Shown piece by piece: positions 50,670 through 62,276 of a DNA stretch of 64,000 bases (position 1 is the first letter of the stretch; the number at the start of each line of letters is the position of its first letter). The DNA comes from Ficedula albicollis (taxonomy: Eukaryota; Chordata; Aves; Passeriformes; Muscicapidae), in NCBI RefSeq assembly GCF_000247815.1, contig NC_021671.1, positions 22,167,874 to 22,231,873 of the forward strand, written 5' to 3'. Position numbers and translations under genes: made by a program. The notes below the pieces were generated by a model, which made no database searches, had not been told where the DNA came from, and was given only the letters and a program-made list of their open reading frames with translations.

Positions 50670-50917
50670 CATGTAGTGACAGGACAAGGGGAATGGCTTC
50701 ACACTGAAAGAGAGAAGGTTTAAATTAGATAGATAGACGAAGAAAGACTTTACTCAGAGGGTGGTGAGGCGCTTGTCCAGAGAAGCTGTGGATGCTCCAT
50801 CCTTGGAAGTATTCAAGGCCAGGTTGGATGGAGCTCTGAGCAGCCTGGTCTAGTGGGAGGTGTGGCAGGGAGTTGGAACAACATTATGGTCCCTTCCAGC
50901 CCAAAGCATTCTACGAT
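50335..50917 (+). mobile_element. CR1 LINE 3' end with internal duplication
   Basis: Begins AGGCTACCAAGTTGACCCAA, passes through CCTGAAGGGAGCCTACAAGA and GAGGGTGGTGAGGCGCTTGTC, and ends with TGGTCCCTTCCAGCCCAAAG followed by CATTCTACGAT. This is the classic CR1 3' region including the decayed terminal octamer. Apart from the internal tandem duplication it is a standard 5'-truncated copy of about 415 bp. It begins about 120 bp after the solo LTR. Confidence 0.92.
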
Positions 50918-53900
50918 TATACTTTATGAAACAGAATTTTTTATTTAGTATTTGATTATCAGGAACTGCCCACCTTGAAGTCTGGCTACGTAAAATGGGC
51001 TAAAATGTAAAGAGAAATATGACCGAAATAATGCTTAATAATTTATTATTTTACAGTAAAATTTTATTTAAAAGACTGTATGTATCCACGACTACTTTGG
51101 AGCCAACTAAGCTGATATTGTCTAGATGAGAAAACATGTTGCAACATTATGAAAAGATGAAACTTGAAAGGCAAATTCAAATACACAGAAAAACATTTAC
51201 CTGGAGACTGGGAACACAAGAGCAGAGGTCTGTCAGAAATTACAGAAAATTTAGTCTGCAGTGACAGGGAAGAAGGTCCTACATGAGAGCAAGAACAGCC
51301 TTCACAGTGCTCCTTGACCTGATGTGTATAATACACTTGAGAGCTGTTTAATGCCTGAGACTATAATCCCCTGAAAACTTTTCCTCATGAGTGACTTGCA
51401 TTCTTCCTTATGTTTGCACCAATCTGAGGAGGAAAGAACAGCAGTCCTGGATTTACAGCCAATATTGAATCAAACTTAATAGCCTGCAATTTTCCAAATA
51501 TGTACAAGAATTGCTCATCTTGTGAGCTCACCTGCTGCTTTCCCAGCTGTGTCCTCACTTTAGCCTGCAGCTGTGAGACACTGCCTGACTCCATGCCCAG
51601 TGCTTCGGGGACACCCATGGGGCCAGTGTAAAGGGGCTCTGCTGCAGTGAGAGCTTTCCAGGGGCAGCAGCTGCAAGTGGGAATTGGAACCTCTCCACTT
51701 CCACTGTGTTGCCCCCCTCCACATCCAGCCAGCTAAAGCAAAACCAAAACAGGGACTCTTAGAAATTACACAGCTAAGCAGTTCCTCTGGACTTAGGAGA
51801 CTGATCCCTGCCCAGGAATTCTGAGGCATCCAAGTGTCATGGTGCACCTTGCCAGGGCTGGACACCTCCCACAAGTCCACACAAAGCTCCTGGCCACTAT
51901 GGCACTGTCTGCTGGCTGTCTACTCACGCAGAGAGGTTTTACCTGCAGAATGCAGGCCAAGCAGGTGGGCCTCTGGGTTCTTCCCTGTCACTTTTACTCT
52001 GGGGAAAAAAGAATTTCAGAGCAGCTTCAGGACTTTTTTACATAGCAAAATAACTTCTGAGGAGATTAGAAAATGGTCATGCACCTGAAAAAGTAAATGA
52101 GGAGGACGTGAGCTCTGTGGATTTGTATCTATGGCTGTGGGAATGCTGGTGTTGGCTTTTTTGAAAACCACTTTTCAAAGAACTGAATTCAAGATAAAGC
52201 CCAGCTTGCTTTTCTCCTCTCTTTCATAGGGACAGTTAATTGCATATTAATAAAGGTATACTGCATACTCAACATTTGTTATGAGTGTAATTCCTACAGA
52301 TAACTCAGTTTTCATGGGACTAAGTTGCAAAAGGAAGTACAGTGTTTTTCCTGGTCATATAGCAAACCAAGGCTCCTGTGGGATACTCTCTGTACTTTTC
52401 AGACAAGCCATTTCTTAGAGATATGGTAAATCTCCGTATTGTAAACCACCTGGATCCATGTCAGAAAACCAACTCCTTCTCCTCTGACTTCAGTGGAGAC
52501 AGGACCATACTGACACTTCCACATTTACAAGAATAGTGAATAAATGCACCAACACGGAAGATTGATAACAATTTTACACGTTCTCATCTCCAGTACTTTC
52601 CTAAATGTTTATTGATTCTTGGAAAACTTCCATTCTGTCTTTACTTTTCCCCTCTCAATGGATTTTCTCCCTAAATGAGAAGCTGCTAGACTATCCTGAA
52701 CCAGTTTCTGTGCTTAAATAAAATTTTGATTGTAAAGATTGGCAGAATAAGAACTTTTAAAACTAGACATGAAAAGAAGACATATGCACTGAAGGACAAG
52801 ATTTGCATATCCAAACACTAAAAGAAAAGGATATATATTAGATACATCAATTAAAACCCAGATATTCTTTAACTTGATTCTTCCTGCTGTCAGTTTAAAG
52901 GTAACAGCAAAATTGTTTGTAAATCTGGGTTTTTTTAAAAATTCAGATGATGTTAAAGACTCTCGAGGAAGCCTATGAAAAAAGAATCACTTTTTTTCTC
53001 TTTTTGTGTAAAGGGAAACCTCTTTATCAACCTCTGTATCAAATATTGTCAAGATTAAAACATGTTTAGAATTTAAATTACTTCTGTATTTAATATTGAT
53101 AAATCTAATCTGCAGTATTTCTGCTCCTTCCTTAACCTAGAGACAGGATTAATATTCATGACATTGCTCTTGGTAGTGTGCAAGAAATTCCATAAGTCAA
53201 ATTCACTCAACCCATATTGGTTGGGATGTAGAATATTTACCTTTTCTATAATATCTTTGATTTTGTCAACACCAAAAGTTGAAAACAACTTTTTTTTCTA
53301 ATGCTGCTAAAAAAATTGTCACACTGTTTTGACATTCAGCAGAGTGCTGTTCTTGTTCCCATCCCTCAAGAAAATAACAAAAGACCTTCAACCAAGCACA
53401 AAAATAAATAATGCTGTTGTATCCTGGCAAGAGAATTTTTGGCACCTTATAAATTACCTGTTTCATTTCTGTGGTGATAATGGTATACAGAGAGGATAGA
53501 AGCTGCATTCCTTGTGACCTACTGCAAGTGCTCCTGGACAAAACTAGGGGTTTTATTAGTCACATTTTTTAGCTGTTACTGAAATATTTTTCAAAATAGT
53601 TTTGTTTAAAAAGATCTAGACTATTTGCTCAATTATTAGCTAAATGGTTTGCTATGCTCCTTCTCTGCCCACTGTCACTGTGGATAGCTTAGCAAATGGT
53701 ATTCAGTCTTTGGTCCAAACCTTATTGTACTGAGCCTGCTCCAGATGTCATAAAGACATCTTGTTGGGATGTTTTATTTCTCTCACATCCCTGCAGGCAA
53801 CCCAGACTGGAATGGATTTATGTATTTTTATTTTGAGACTGTTTTTGCTGGAAGGCCTACCAAAAAAACCCCTAAGCTTTACATTTTGAGTGAGCTGAAG

Positions 53901-54767
53901 TTGCACAGCATGTACTCCTTAATTTAGCTAGTGAGTTGATTTCTGCTCAAAAATATCTGAAGTGGTCTCCCTTCACTACCCTTCAGATTCTGAGATATTT
54001 TCTCTCATTTTCTTGTCCAGCTCCAAATGAGAACAGCTTGGATAAGTATCAGCCTTAGATTTTTGCTATGAAATTTTGATTAATTTTTCCAATGAAGTGT
54101 TCTACTGAGGCTGCATGGAAAGTATTCTGAGAGCCTTTAGTGTAGCTAAAGCTGCTGCTTCTGTACTGGATAATTATCTCTGTAAACAGCAGAGTATCCA
54201 TTAAAAAAACCCCAACAAAACAACAAACCAAATAAACTTGGTTTATTTACTGCAAGGATTTTTAAAATACAATATTCTCATTAAAATATTTCTATCACAT
54301 CTCCTAGGAGGTAACTCTAGCCTCCAGCTAAGCAGAATGTATAGAGATCTCCCTGAATGGACTGAGGTACTCAGATATATCAATCAAAAAGAGCAGCAGC
54401 AAGTAGAGCACTGGTGGTGGAGGGTGCACAAGCACATGACTCTCTGCTTTTCTAGCATCCTTCATAACTGAGTCAGCAGAGGACATCTAAATCATCTTCA
54501 AACATTGTTAAAGCCAGTTAAATTAAGTAGGGACATGTACATCTGAAAAACACTGCTTCAGATACTATTCAAATGAAAGTCAGCATTTGTTTCAGTTCTC
54601 ATTAAAAACATACAAGCTGAAAGAAAGTATTACTACAGACAAGAAGTAATTTAAATAAATTCTGACTTTTCAAAACAAGGTGATTATCTCAGAAACACCT
54701 AGATGTGATTTTCTTAGAGTGTGTAAGAGTGTAAAAGAGAAATTAAACTCTTATTTCTTATTCCTAG
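50918..54767. other. AT-rich sequence between two related LTRs, no gene supported
   Basis: No gag, pol or env-like sequence was recognised, so the two flanking LTRs are not obviously ends of one provirus. Open frames of 90-106 codons (51064-51336 and 51560-51880 minus) show no domain. About 51590-51900 is slightly GC-richer. Confidence 0.5.
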
Positions 54768-55263
54768 TGTCCTGGGTTTGTTGGATAGAAATTTCTTTTC
54801 TTTCTAGTAACTGCTACAGTACAATTGATACTGTACCAATGCTTTACTTGTTGCTGAGCAGTGCTTACCCTATCAAGGAATTTTCAGTTTCTTACGCTCT
54901 GCCAGTGGATAGGTGTACAAGAAACCAGGAGTAAGCATGGCCAGGACAGCTGACACAAACTGGCCCAAGGGTTATTCCATGCCACAGAACATCATGCCCA
55001 GTATATAAAGTGAGAGGAGCTGGCTGGGAGCTGCATTTCATGGCTCAGGGATAGACAGGACATTGGTCAGCAGGGGGTGAGCATTTGAATTGTGCATCAC
55101 TTGTTTTTCTGTGCTTTTATTCCTCTCTCTCTCTCTTTGTTTTCTCTTCTTTATTTATTTTTAGAATTATAATTATCATTATTATTACCCAGCTTATTAT
55201 TTACAGGTCTGTGAGCAAGTGGCTTCACAGTACTTAGCTCTCAGCTGTGATTAAACCACAATG
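54768..55263 (+). mobile_element. Solo ERV LTR, copy 2 of the family
   Basis: Starts TGTCCTGGGTTTG and ends near TTAAACCACAA. Shares ordered landmarks with 49665-50216: TCTGCCAGTG, AAGGGTTATTCCATGCCACA, and GAGCATTTGAATTGTGCATC followed by ACTTGTT. Unlike copy 1 it keeps an intact TATATAAA box. It includes a CT-rich and an ATT-rich stretch (about 55123-55190), as this LTR type usually does. The two copies are clearly diverged, so they represent independent or old insertions. No retroviral coding sequence flanks it. Confidence 0.85.
55002..55009 (+). promoter_or_regulatory. TATA box of LTR copy 2
   Basis: TATATAAA, preceded by ATCATGCCCAG and located in the middle of the LTR where the core promoter of the family lies. 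Activity is inferred only. Confidence 0.5.
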
Positions 55264-58200
55264 CCTGGTTAAGCAGTGAGTATCACAATGACTCTTCATA
55301 CAAATATAGCTTCTAAGACTTTTGTTTTACACTGTGAGATAACACAGGCAGCACAGCCTGAGACATATATTAGGCAAATGTGGAGAAGAGTTTATTTTCT
55401 TAAGAGAAATGTAATAACTTCCCTCTCTCTTGCAGGAAAGTAATCTTGAACATCTGCAAGTGGTTCTTTGAACCACAGCAAGATGAGGAGAGAGACTGCT
55501 CTTAAAGAGGTAAAATTTGTTTCACCTCAGGATATGGGTGGAAGTATGGAACAAACTTGAGATTGTCAACTAAAAGTTACATTCACGATCTCATAATTTA
55601 TTTTGGGATGCCAGATGTTATGGCATCCTCCTCTCTAATTCTACTACTGTTTTGTGAACAAACACTGTCAGCTTGTCATTTGTTCCATCTATGCTCAAGT
55701 ATAATACTGGTAATGTCTTGTGTGGGCAATTAAAAAAACTATTTAAAAAATAAATACTGATCTTACAAAGTTGGGGATTTCTTTCTAAGTTTATGCTTAA
55801 AACTGTTTCTCTGCTTGCCTGCTTAACTTATCAGGGCAAGTGAGAATGACATATTTAGTAACATGCAAATTCTACTGTTATATGATATAGTTAGTGCCAA
55901 CTTATCCTATGCTGATGACATTGTGCCAGCTCCTATAAGCATACTGTTCCATAATAAAAATATTGCACACAAACAAGTTAAGTGAATTTGCTTCAGAATG
56001 CATCAGAGCAATCAGTTACTTGATGTGCCATAGTTTCTAATGCTCTATATGTTGAAACAGTCAAAAAAGCTAAATTTAGGGTACTGAGCACTCCCTTCAA
56101 GGAGGGGAAGGACTTCAGCTGTTCTTAAGATAGGACTTAAGACCCACAGGATAAATTTAGAGGGAGATGCAATTCACATGGCTCTGAGGGTGGATGGCCC
56201 AGCAGAAATTGGGTTTTGTGCAACTCCAGGACAAAACACAAACTGGCTGCAATTATCATCCTGGTCATCCACTGTCTGCTTCAGCCTCAGTCTTGCCAAT
56301 AGGGGAAAAAGATCCAGTTTCTTGGTGCAAAGGTACCTATCACAAATGTGTGCTTCTATGCAGATTTTTGTTTTATTCCATAATGCACATGCACCATGTG
56401 TTTGTGGCTAAATGGTCCTATGGACTGATGCAGACTTAAGGAAAGAAGACTTTGAGTTATCAGCAAAGACATTTGATTACAGGTGAGCCTAAAATTAGTA
56501 TATTGTAGCCATTTCAGCAACTGCCAGCGTACATGCCTTTCCCAAAGTGACTGGTTTGTAAAATGTGCTTTTAAATTTTCCTTTTCCTTTAAATTCAAGT
56601 GCCATGTGTTTACTGTGTTTTTTGCAGCCCAGAACCTGGTCTGGCTAACCTTGCGAAGGAATAAAAATAAATAATTAAAGTCATGGCAGTTTTCCACCAG
56701 TGTAACTTGGGCCAGAATTTCACCTGGGATATAAATCAATTAATCATATATCACACAGCAGCAAAAGCTGTTAAGAAACCCAGACTGTCTGACTTGTGAT
56801 CTATCTACTTGCATGGCCATGCTTCTGCATTCAGACACCCTGTACTGGAAGAGACTCCAGACCAAAGCATCAGTGCAGAGCAGGAAGATTTTACAACAGC
56901 TCCATAAATAGTTCATTAGCAAACATAGCTGCCTGCCAAGAGAGAGCTTAAGCCTTTATTTCCAGTCCATAAGGTAAAATCTGGGGGATCCTGGATTAGA
57001 TAGATGTCTCTGAGAATGAGAGGGTGAAAGGAAATGGTCACACACACCAATGCAAAGTTTGTGGGGAGTGCAGCAGAACACCAGGTTTTCACAGACAGAT
57101 CTGAAAATGATGGAGGTCTCCCAGCCCAGCTCCTATGTAATTGCAGGTATAGAGGAAGGATGAGGAAAGCCACAGAGATGGAATTAGAAAGAGCAGGAAG
57201 GAGCACCCAGTCAGACTGAATCAGTGGGGCTTGGGCACATATTTATAGGTAGAAATGGATTTTGAAGTGCAATCAGAAGCATAGCAGCTAACACCTCGAA
57301 AGCAAGGCTGGGAAGCTGAAATGAGGATGAACACCTGTAGCTGGGCCAGGCTCAGGTCTCAATTCTGAGCTCAACTGAAGACAAACAAGAACCCTTTCAT
57401 GGCGTTCAGGACTGTGATATACATCTCTACTTTGTTGCTTCATTATGCAGCTGTGTAAAGATAATTGAGAGAACTAAGCTAGATTTTTCATCAACAAGCA
57501 ATAAAACGTGATAAATATGTTACATGGAATGGCAAATGTTAGAATTAATAAGCTGAAATGTTGACGAATTACTGTTTATATACTTGACATGTAATAATTG
57601 CTTCATTTATCATCTGAATCTGGAAAACTTAAATAGCAGGCATTTATAATTAATTTTCTCCCCTTGCAAACTGCAATTCATTCCACACTCAAAGGAGTCA
57701 GCGTTAATTTCTTTTCTATCAGCCACAGGCCATAAGTTAATGCATTAAAAAAAGTCAGAACATTTAAAATAACAGTCTAATTAAATTATATCCTCTACTG
57801 TTGGAGAAAAACACATGATTCTTCAGGAGATAATCAGTCACCACAGTAAACACCATTTAGCTCTTTTCACAAATCTGCATCTTCCCACTGGCAATCTTGG
57901 ACTGTCAGGATGAAGAATTCCCTTTACTGAACAGATGAAGGATATTGACTTCAGCCTCATTAGCAACTTCAAATGAGAATGACAATGGGAGTTCATTAAA
58001 TAATAATATTTTCCCATATACTGAATTTTCTTCATCATGCAGAAGAATATGCTTTTCACAGCAGCTGACAAAGCCCACATTTCTGAGTCATTCTTCTTGG
58101 TCATCCAGATAGTGCCCTTTCCTGAGAGTCTTATTTCAGCAGCAAGGGCTGCTACTGCCTGACTGAAACCAGCAAGGCAGATGGTGCCTGCCTCAGCTCA

Positions 58201-59500
58201 GAACTCTGGAAGTGCCTTGCTCCATGTTGGATCCACCCAAGTCCCTGGGAAGATCTGGGGATTTCTGTGAGGACCAGAGCAGTTGAAGTGCCTGCATACA
58301 AAGTGCTCTTCACAAAGAGAAGCTGCTGCCCTATGGAGTGGAGTGACAGAGAATCATTAAAGACCTGTGGGCTTCTACTCACACAACTATTCTAGTCTAA
58401 GGATGTTCAGCTAGGTATAAGAGATCCACTTAATGGATACAGCTGGGAACAACTGTCAAAGAAAGGCTGGACTAGCTACTTTTACACTGCAAAATGATCT
58501 TACGTCTCCCACAAATAGTTAGTCCTTTGTCTATGCATAGTGTGTGTGGTGCCTGTGAAAATCCCCGACGTAGCTACTCCAAAGGTTATTTTATTATAGA
58601 ATTGTTACAGCTTGAAAAAAATTAGGGTTGGGTTGGTTTTTTTTTCAGCTGGTAGACATTCTCACATCATAAATTTCATTAAGTTCTGGCAAGAGATTGA
58701 GTACTTCATGCTAAAAAAATTCCCTCAGTATAACCTATTTAATTTTAATGATGTTTTCCCATCTAAGTACTAGCAAGACTCTTGAAATACTAAGGATAAG
58801 GATATTTTGCAAACTGAAAATAATGAACACTTCCTTGTGTACAGCCACAACCAATTAGTTCCCAGTGCTGTGTTAAGAATGTCTTTTCAAGTATTTTTAA
58901 TTTTAAGATCTTCAGGGCAAAAGAGCATGTGACTTCTCTTAAGGCTCCCTACCCTAATTAGTAACTTAATTCCACATACAGAGAGCTAAGTAGAGCTGAC
59001 AGACTACAGTTTCTCCTGCATTCTTGCAATTCTCTTTTTTCACAAGACCATTGAGGTCAGGGGCTTTAGAAAAGGATAGGAACCCATTTCTTTCAAGATG
59101 CATTCCAGCACCTTTCTCATGGAAACTTAGGAAGGTGATTCATTTGTGCAGGTTATTCCCAAGTCCTCGTCTGGCATTTCAACGTTCAAGACAGTGCTCC
59201 AGTTCTTGCTGTCTCCAGGAAGAGGCATACCTCTCTCTAGCAAGCTGCACTGGAGATGTGTGTAATCCATGAAGCCCTGGCTCCTGCTCCCACAACTGTT
59301 TTGGCATTTGGCATGGAAAAGTCATGGGAAACAGTCTGCAGCAGCCTCTCAGACAGCTGCACTGCTTCCTCTTCCCAGCAGAGTGCCTTTTCCACTGGGC
59401 AGCTGGCTCAGACTCCTTTGGTGCTCCCTTGCCCTGCCCAGCAGGGCAGTGGAGAGAGGATGGGAATTCTTTGCAGCACTCAATTGGGACACAGGTAAGG
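55264..59500. other. AT-rich sequence, no gene supported
   Basis: Open frames up to 127 codons (56356-56739 minus) have no recognisable domain and overlap frames on the other strand. A GC-richer patch at about 59150-59500 carries overlapping frames on both strands (108 codons minus, 80-94 codons plus), again without domains. No transposon was recognised. Confidence 0.5.
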
Positions 59501-59624
59501 AGCACTTGAGCTCCTTTGGTTCACCTCAAATCAAGTTAAGACACTTTGTTTAAAGGCCAGTGAGCACTTGAGCTCCTTTGGTTCACCTCAAATCAAGTTA
59601 GGACACTTTGTTTAAAGGCAAGTG
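59501..59624. repeat. 62-bp tandem duplication
   Basis: Copies 59501-59562 and 59563-59624 share AGCACTTGAGCTCCTTTGGT through GACACTTTGTTTAAAGGC and differ at two bases (GTTAAGAC versus GTTAGGAC, and GGCCAGTG versus GGCAAGTG). Confidence 0.97.
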
Positions 59625-61377
59625 AGAGCAACTCCTCTTAGCAGGACTATGGGAAAAAGAGTAAGCCAGTTGTCTAAGGAGAAAATTATATCATCTAAAT
59701 CCCAGACACCACTTTAGGCATGAAATATGATTTTATTTAAGCACCTTCTCTCATCCTTGGCCTAGCTCTAGGGTTAAATGAGAGACACTAAGCTAACATT
59801 TTGTAGCATCTTCCCTGCCTGCCTCACTCCCTCAGCACACTGACCATCAGCTTCAGCTGCAGCTTGGCCCCTGGAACTCAGCACCTCACAGCAATGTGGT
59901 GCTCAGCACTGGCACATCCTTGTCCTTTTGCCAGTCGCATCAGGAACCAGCTGAAGTCGTGTTATGGAATCCATGCAACTTAGACTCACTAAGCCTGAAC
60001 ACATTTTACGCAGTAGAAGGGAGAGTCAATACAAATCCCCTTCTCATGACAAAACCACTGGTTGCAAACAAAGAGATGTTCTGATCCAGCAGATGACTGG
60101 ACACCCTTATATCAAGTAGAATATCAGGGATTTTTGCCCAGATTCTTCTGAGAAACAAAAACAATAAAATTGAGACAACTGAAGCAAAGGATAAGGAGTT
60201 TCTCCTGTGTTATACAGAAGATGAAACTATCAAGTAAACTTCAGTTAGACTTCATAATTCATATACATTAGCAAGAATAATTTTTACAAATTGCAACTGC
60301 CTTGTAATTACATTACAATTACACTAATTGTATTGTAGTTAATGTGCCTGTACTATAATGTGCTTTTGTTTTCTTTCCTTAAACCCAAATAATCAGGTGA
60401 ACTAATTGCAATGAATTATTTGAGCTATATGAAAGCTGCTCTCTTTTTTGGCAAAGTCTAACCATGTTCATCATCTCAGCTAATTACAACTTGTCCTGTT
60501 CACTGCAGAAGATGGTCTTTGGAATTCTCCTATAAGCAACATGAAAAACGATGCAGAAAGTAATTTTGGAAATAGAGCAACATTTTAAAGCCTTGGAAGC
60601 CAGGAGAGGATGTTATCACAATGTGGGATAAAATCATCTTCATTACTGAAGATCTCATTTCAAGTTTTTGTTCTACTCTAGTTACAGCAAGTACGTGAAT
60701 TTACATTTCCTTATTCATTCAAAGACAGTTTAAATAAATATTATTAATGGGATTTTTAGGTTATTTAAGATTAATCTGTAAGGTCTTTAACACTGGACCA
60801 ACAAAATTATTATGCAAATTGAGGTTTATATTTAAGGAAAAAAATCATTGCATCGAAACAGTTCTATTTTGTCAAAAGGTAGCTCTTCGAGAGTGGAAAA
60901 AAAATATAAAACCAAACTCCAAACCAAACAAACCAACCAACCAACCCAGTATCATTGCTGTGGCAATGTTCCTGCACTTAAGACTAACAGATTTTGGACA
61001 TCCTGTTTCAAATCCTTTCCTCTCCTCTCTCCCCCTTACCCTGTTTTCCTTTTACATGACTTAATCATTTATCTCTCCTCAGATTATCTTCTTCTGCCTA
61101 CTTTAAAATTTATTGTAGTGTTGTTTCTTTTTTTTTTCTAGCTTAATAAAATGAGGCAATTAATATTAGTCTAAAAGAAATAATTAATTTCTCAGCTCCT
61201 AGCAGTTGCCAAGCAACAGGCTACAATATCACCAGTCAGTTGATGGTTGGTTTAAATACCATCTAAATTAGTATTGTTTAGGGTTTAATTCTCTCTTATT
61301 ACATGGTCTCAAAGTGAAGCCCACTGCAGAGATTCAAGTCCGATGTTTGGGATTATTTGGTAAATGTTTTCAATCAT
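59625..61377. other. AT-rich sequence, nothing recognised
   Basis: A short A/C-rich run (AAACCAACC type) at about 60908-60946 is the only simple repeat. A 105-codon frame (60747-61064 plus) has no domain. Confidence 0.5.
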
Positions 61378-62276
61378 ATATTATATTATATTATATTATA
61401 TTATATTATATTATATTTCATATCGTATCGTATCATATCATATCATATCATATCATATCATATCATATCATATCATATCATATCATATCATATCATATCA
61501 TATCATATCATATCATATCATATCATATCATATCATATCATATCATATCATATCATATCATATCATATCATATCATATCATATCATATCATATCATATCA
61601 TATCATATCATATCATATCATATCATATCATATCATATCATATCATATCATATCATATCATATCATATCATATCATATCATATCATATCATATCATATCA
61701 TATCATATCATATCATATCATATCATATCATATCATATCATATCATATCATATCATATCATATCATATCATATCATATCATATCATATCATATCATATCA
61801 TATCATATCATATCATATCATATCATATCATATCATATCATATCATATCATATCATATCATATCATATCATATCATATCATATCATATCATATCATATCA
61901 TATCATATCATATCATATCATATCATATCATATCATATCATATCATATCATATCATATCATATCATATCATATCATATCATATCATATCATATCATATCA
62001 TATCATATCATATCATATCATATCATATCATATCATATCATATCATATCATATCATATCATATCATATCATATCATATCATATCATATCATATCATATCA
62101 TATCATATCATATCATATCATATCATATCATATCATATCATATCATATCATATCATATCATATCATATCATATCATATCATATCATATCATATCATATCA
62201 TATCATATCATATCATATCATATCATATCATATATCATATATCATATATCACATATCATATATCATATATCATATT
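61378..62276. repeat. Giant pentanucleotide microsatellite, 160 pure TATCA units
   Basis: About seven TATTA units (61378-61417) lead through TTTCA and two TATCG units (61421-61430) into exactly 160 uninterrupted TATCA units (61431-62230). Then come about six 7-bp TATATCA-type units ending at 62276. All three plus frames are open for 308-326 codons and read HIISY repeats, because 15 bp encode five residues and the unit contains no stop. These are not genes. Confidence 0.98.

Noticed and set aside
49665..55263. A provirus bounded by the two related LTRs, about 5.1 kb apart in the same orientation
   Set aside because: The LTRs are strongly diverged from each other, no primer-binding site or gag, pol or env sequence was seen between them, and the interior starts with a spacer and a CR1. 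Two separate solo LTRs fit better.
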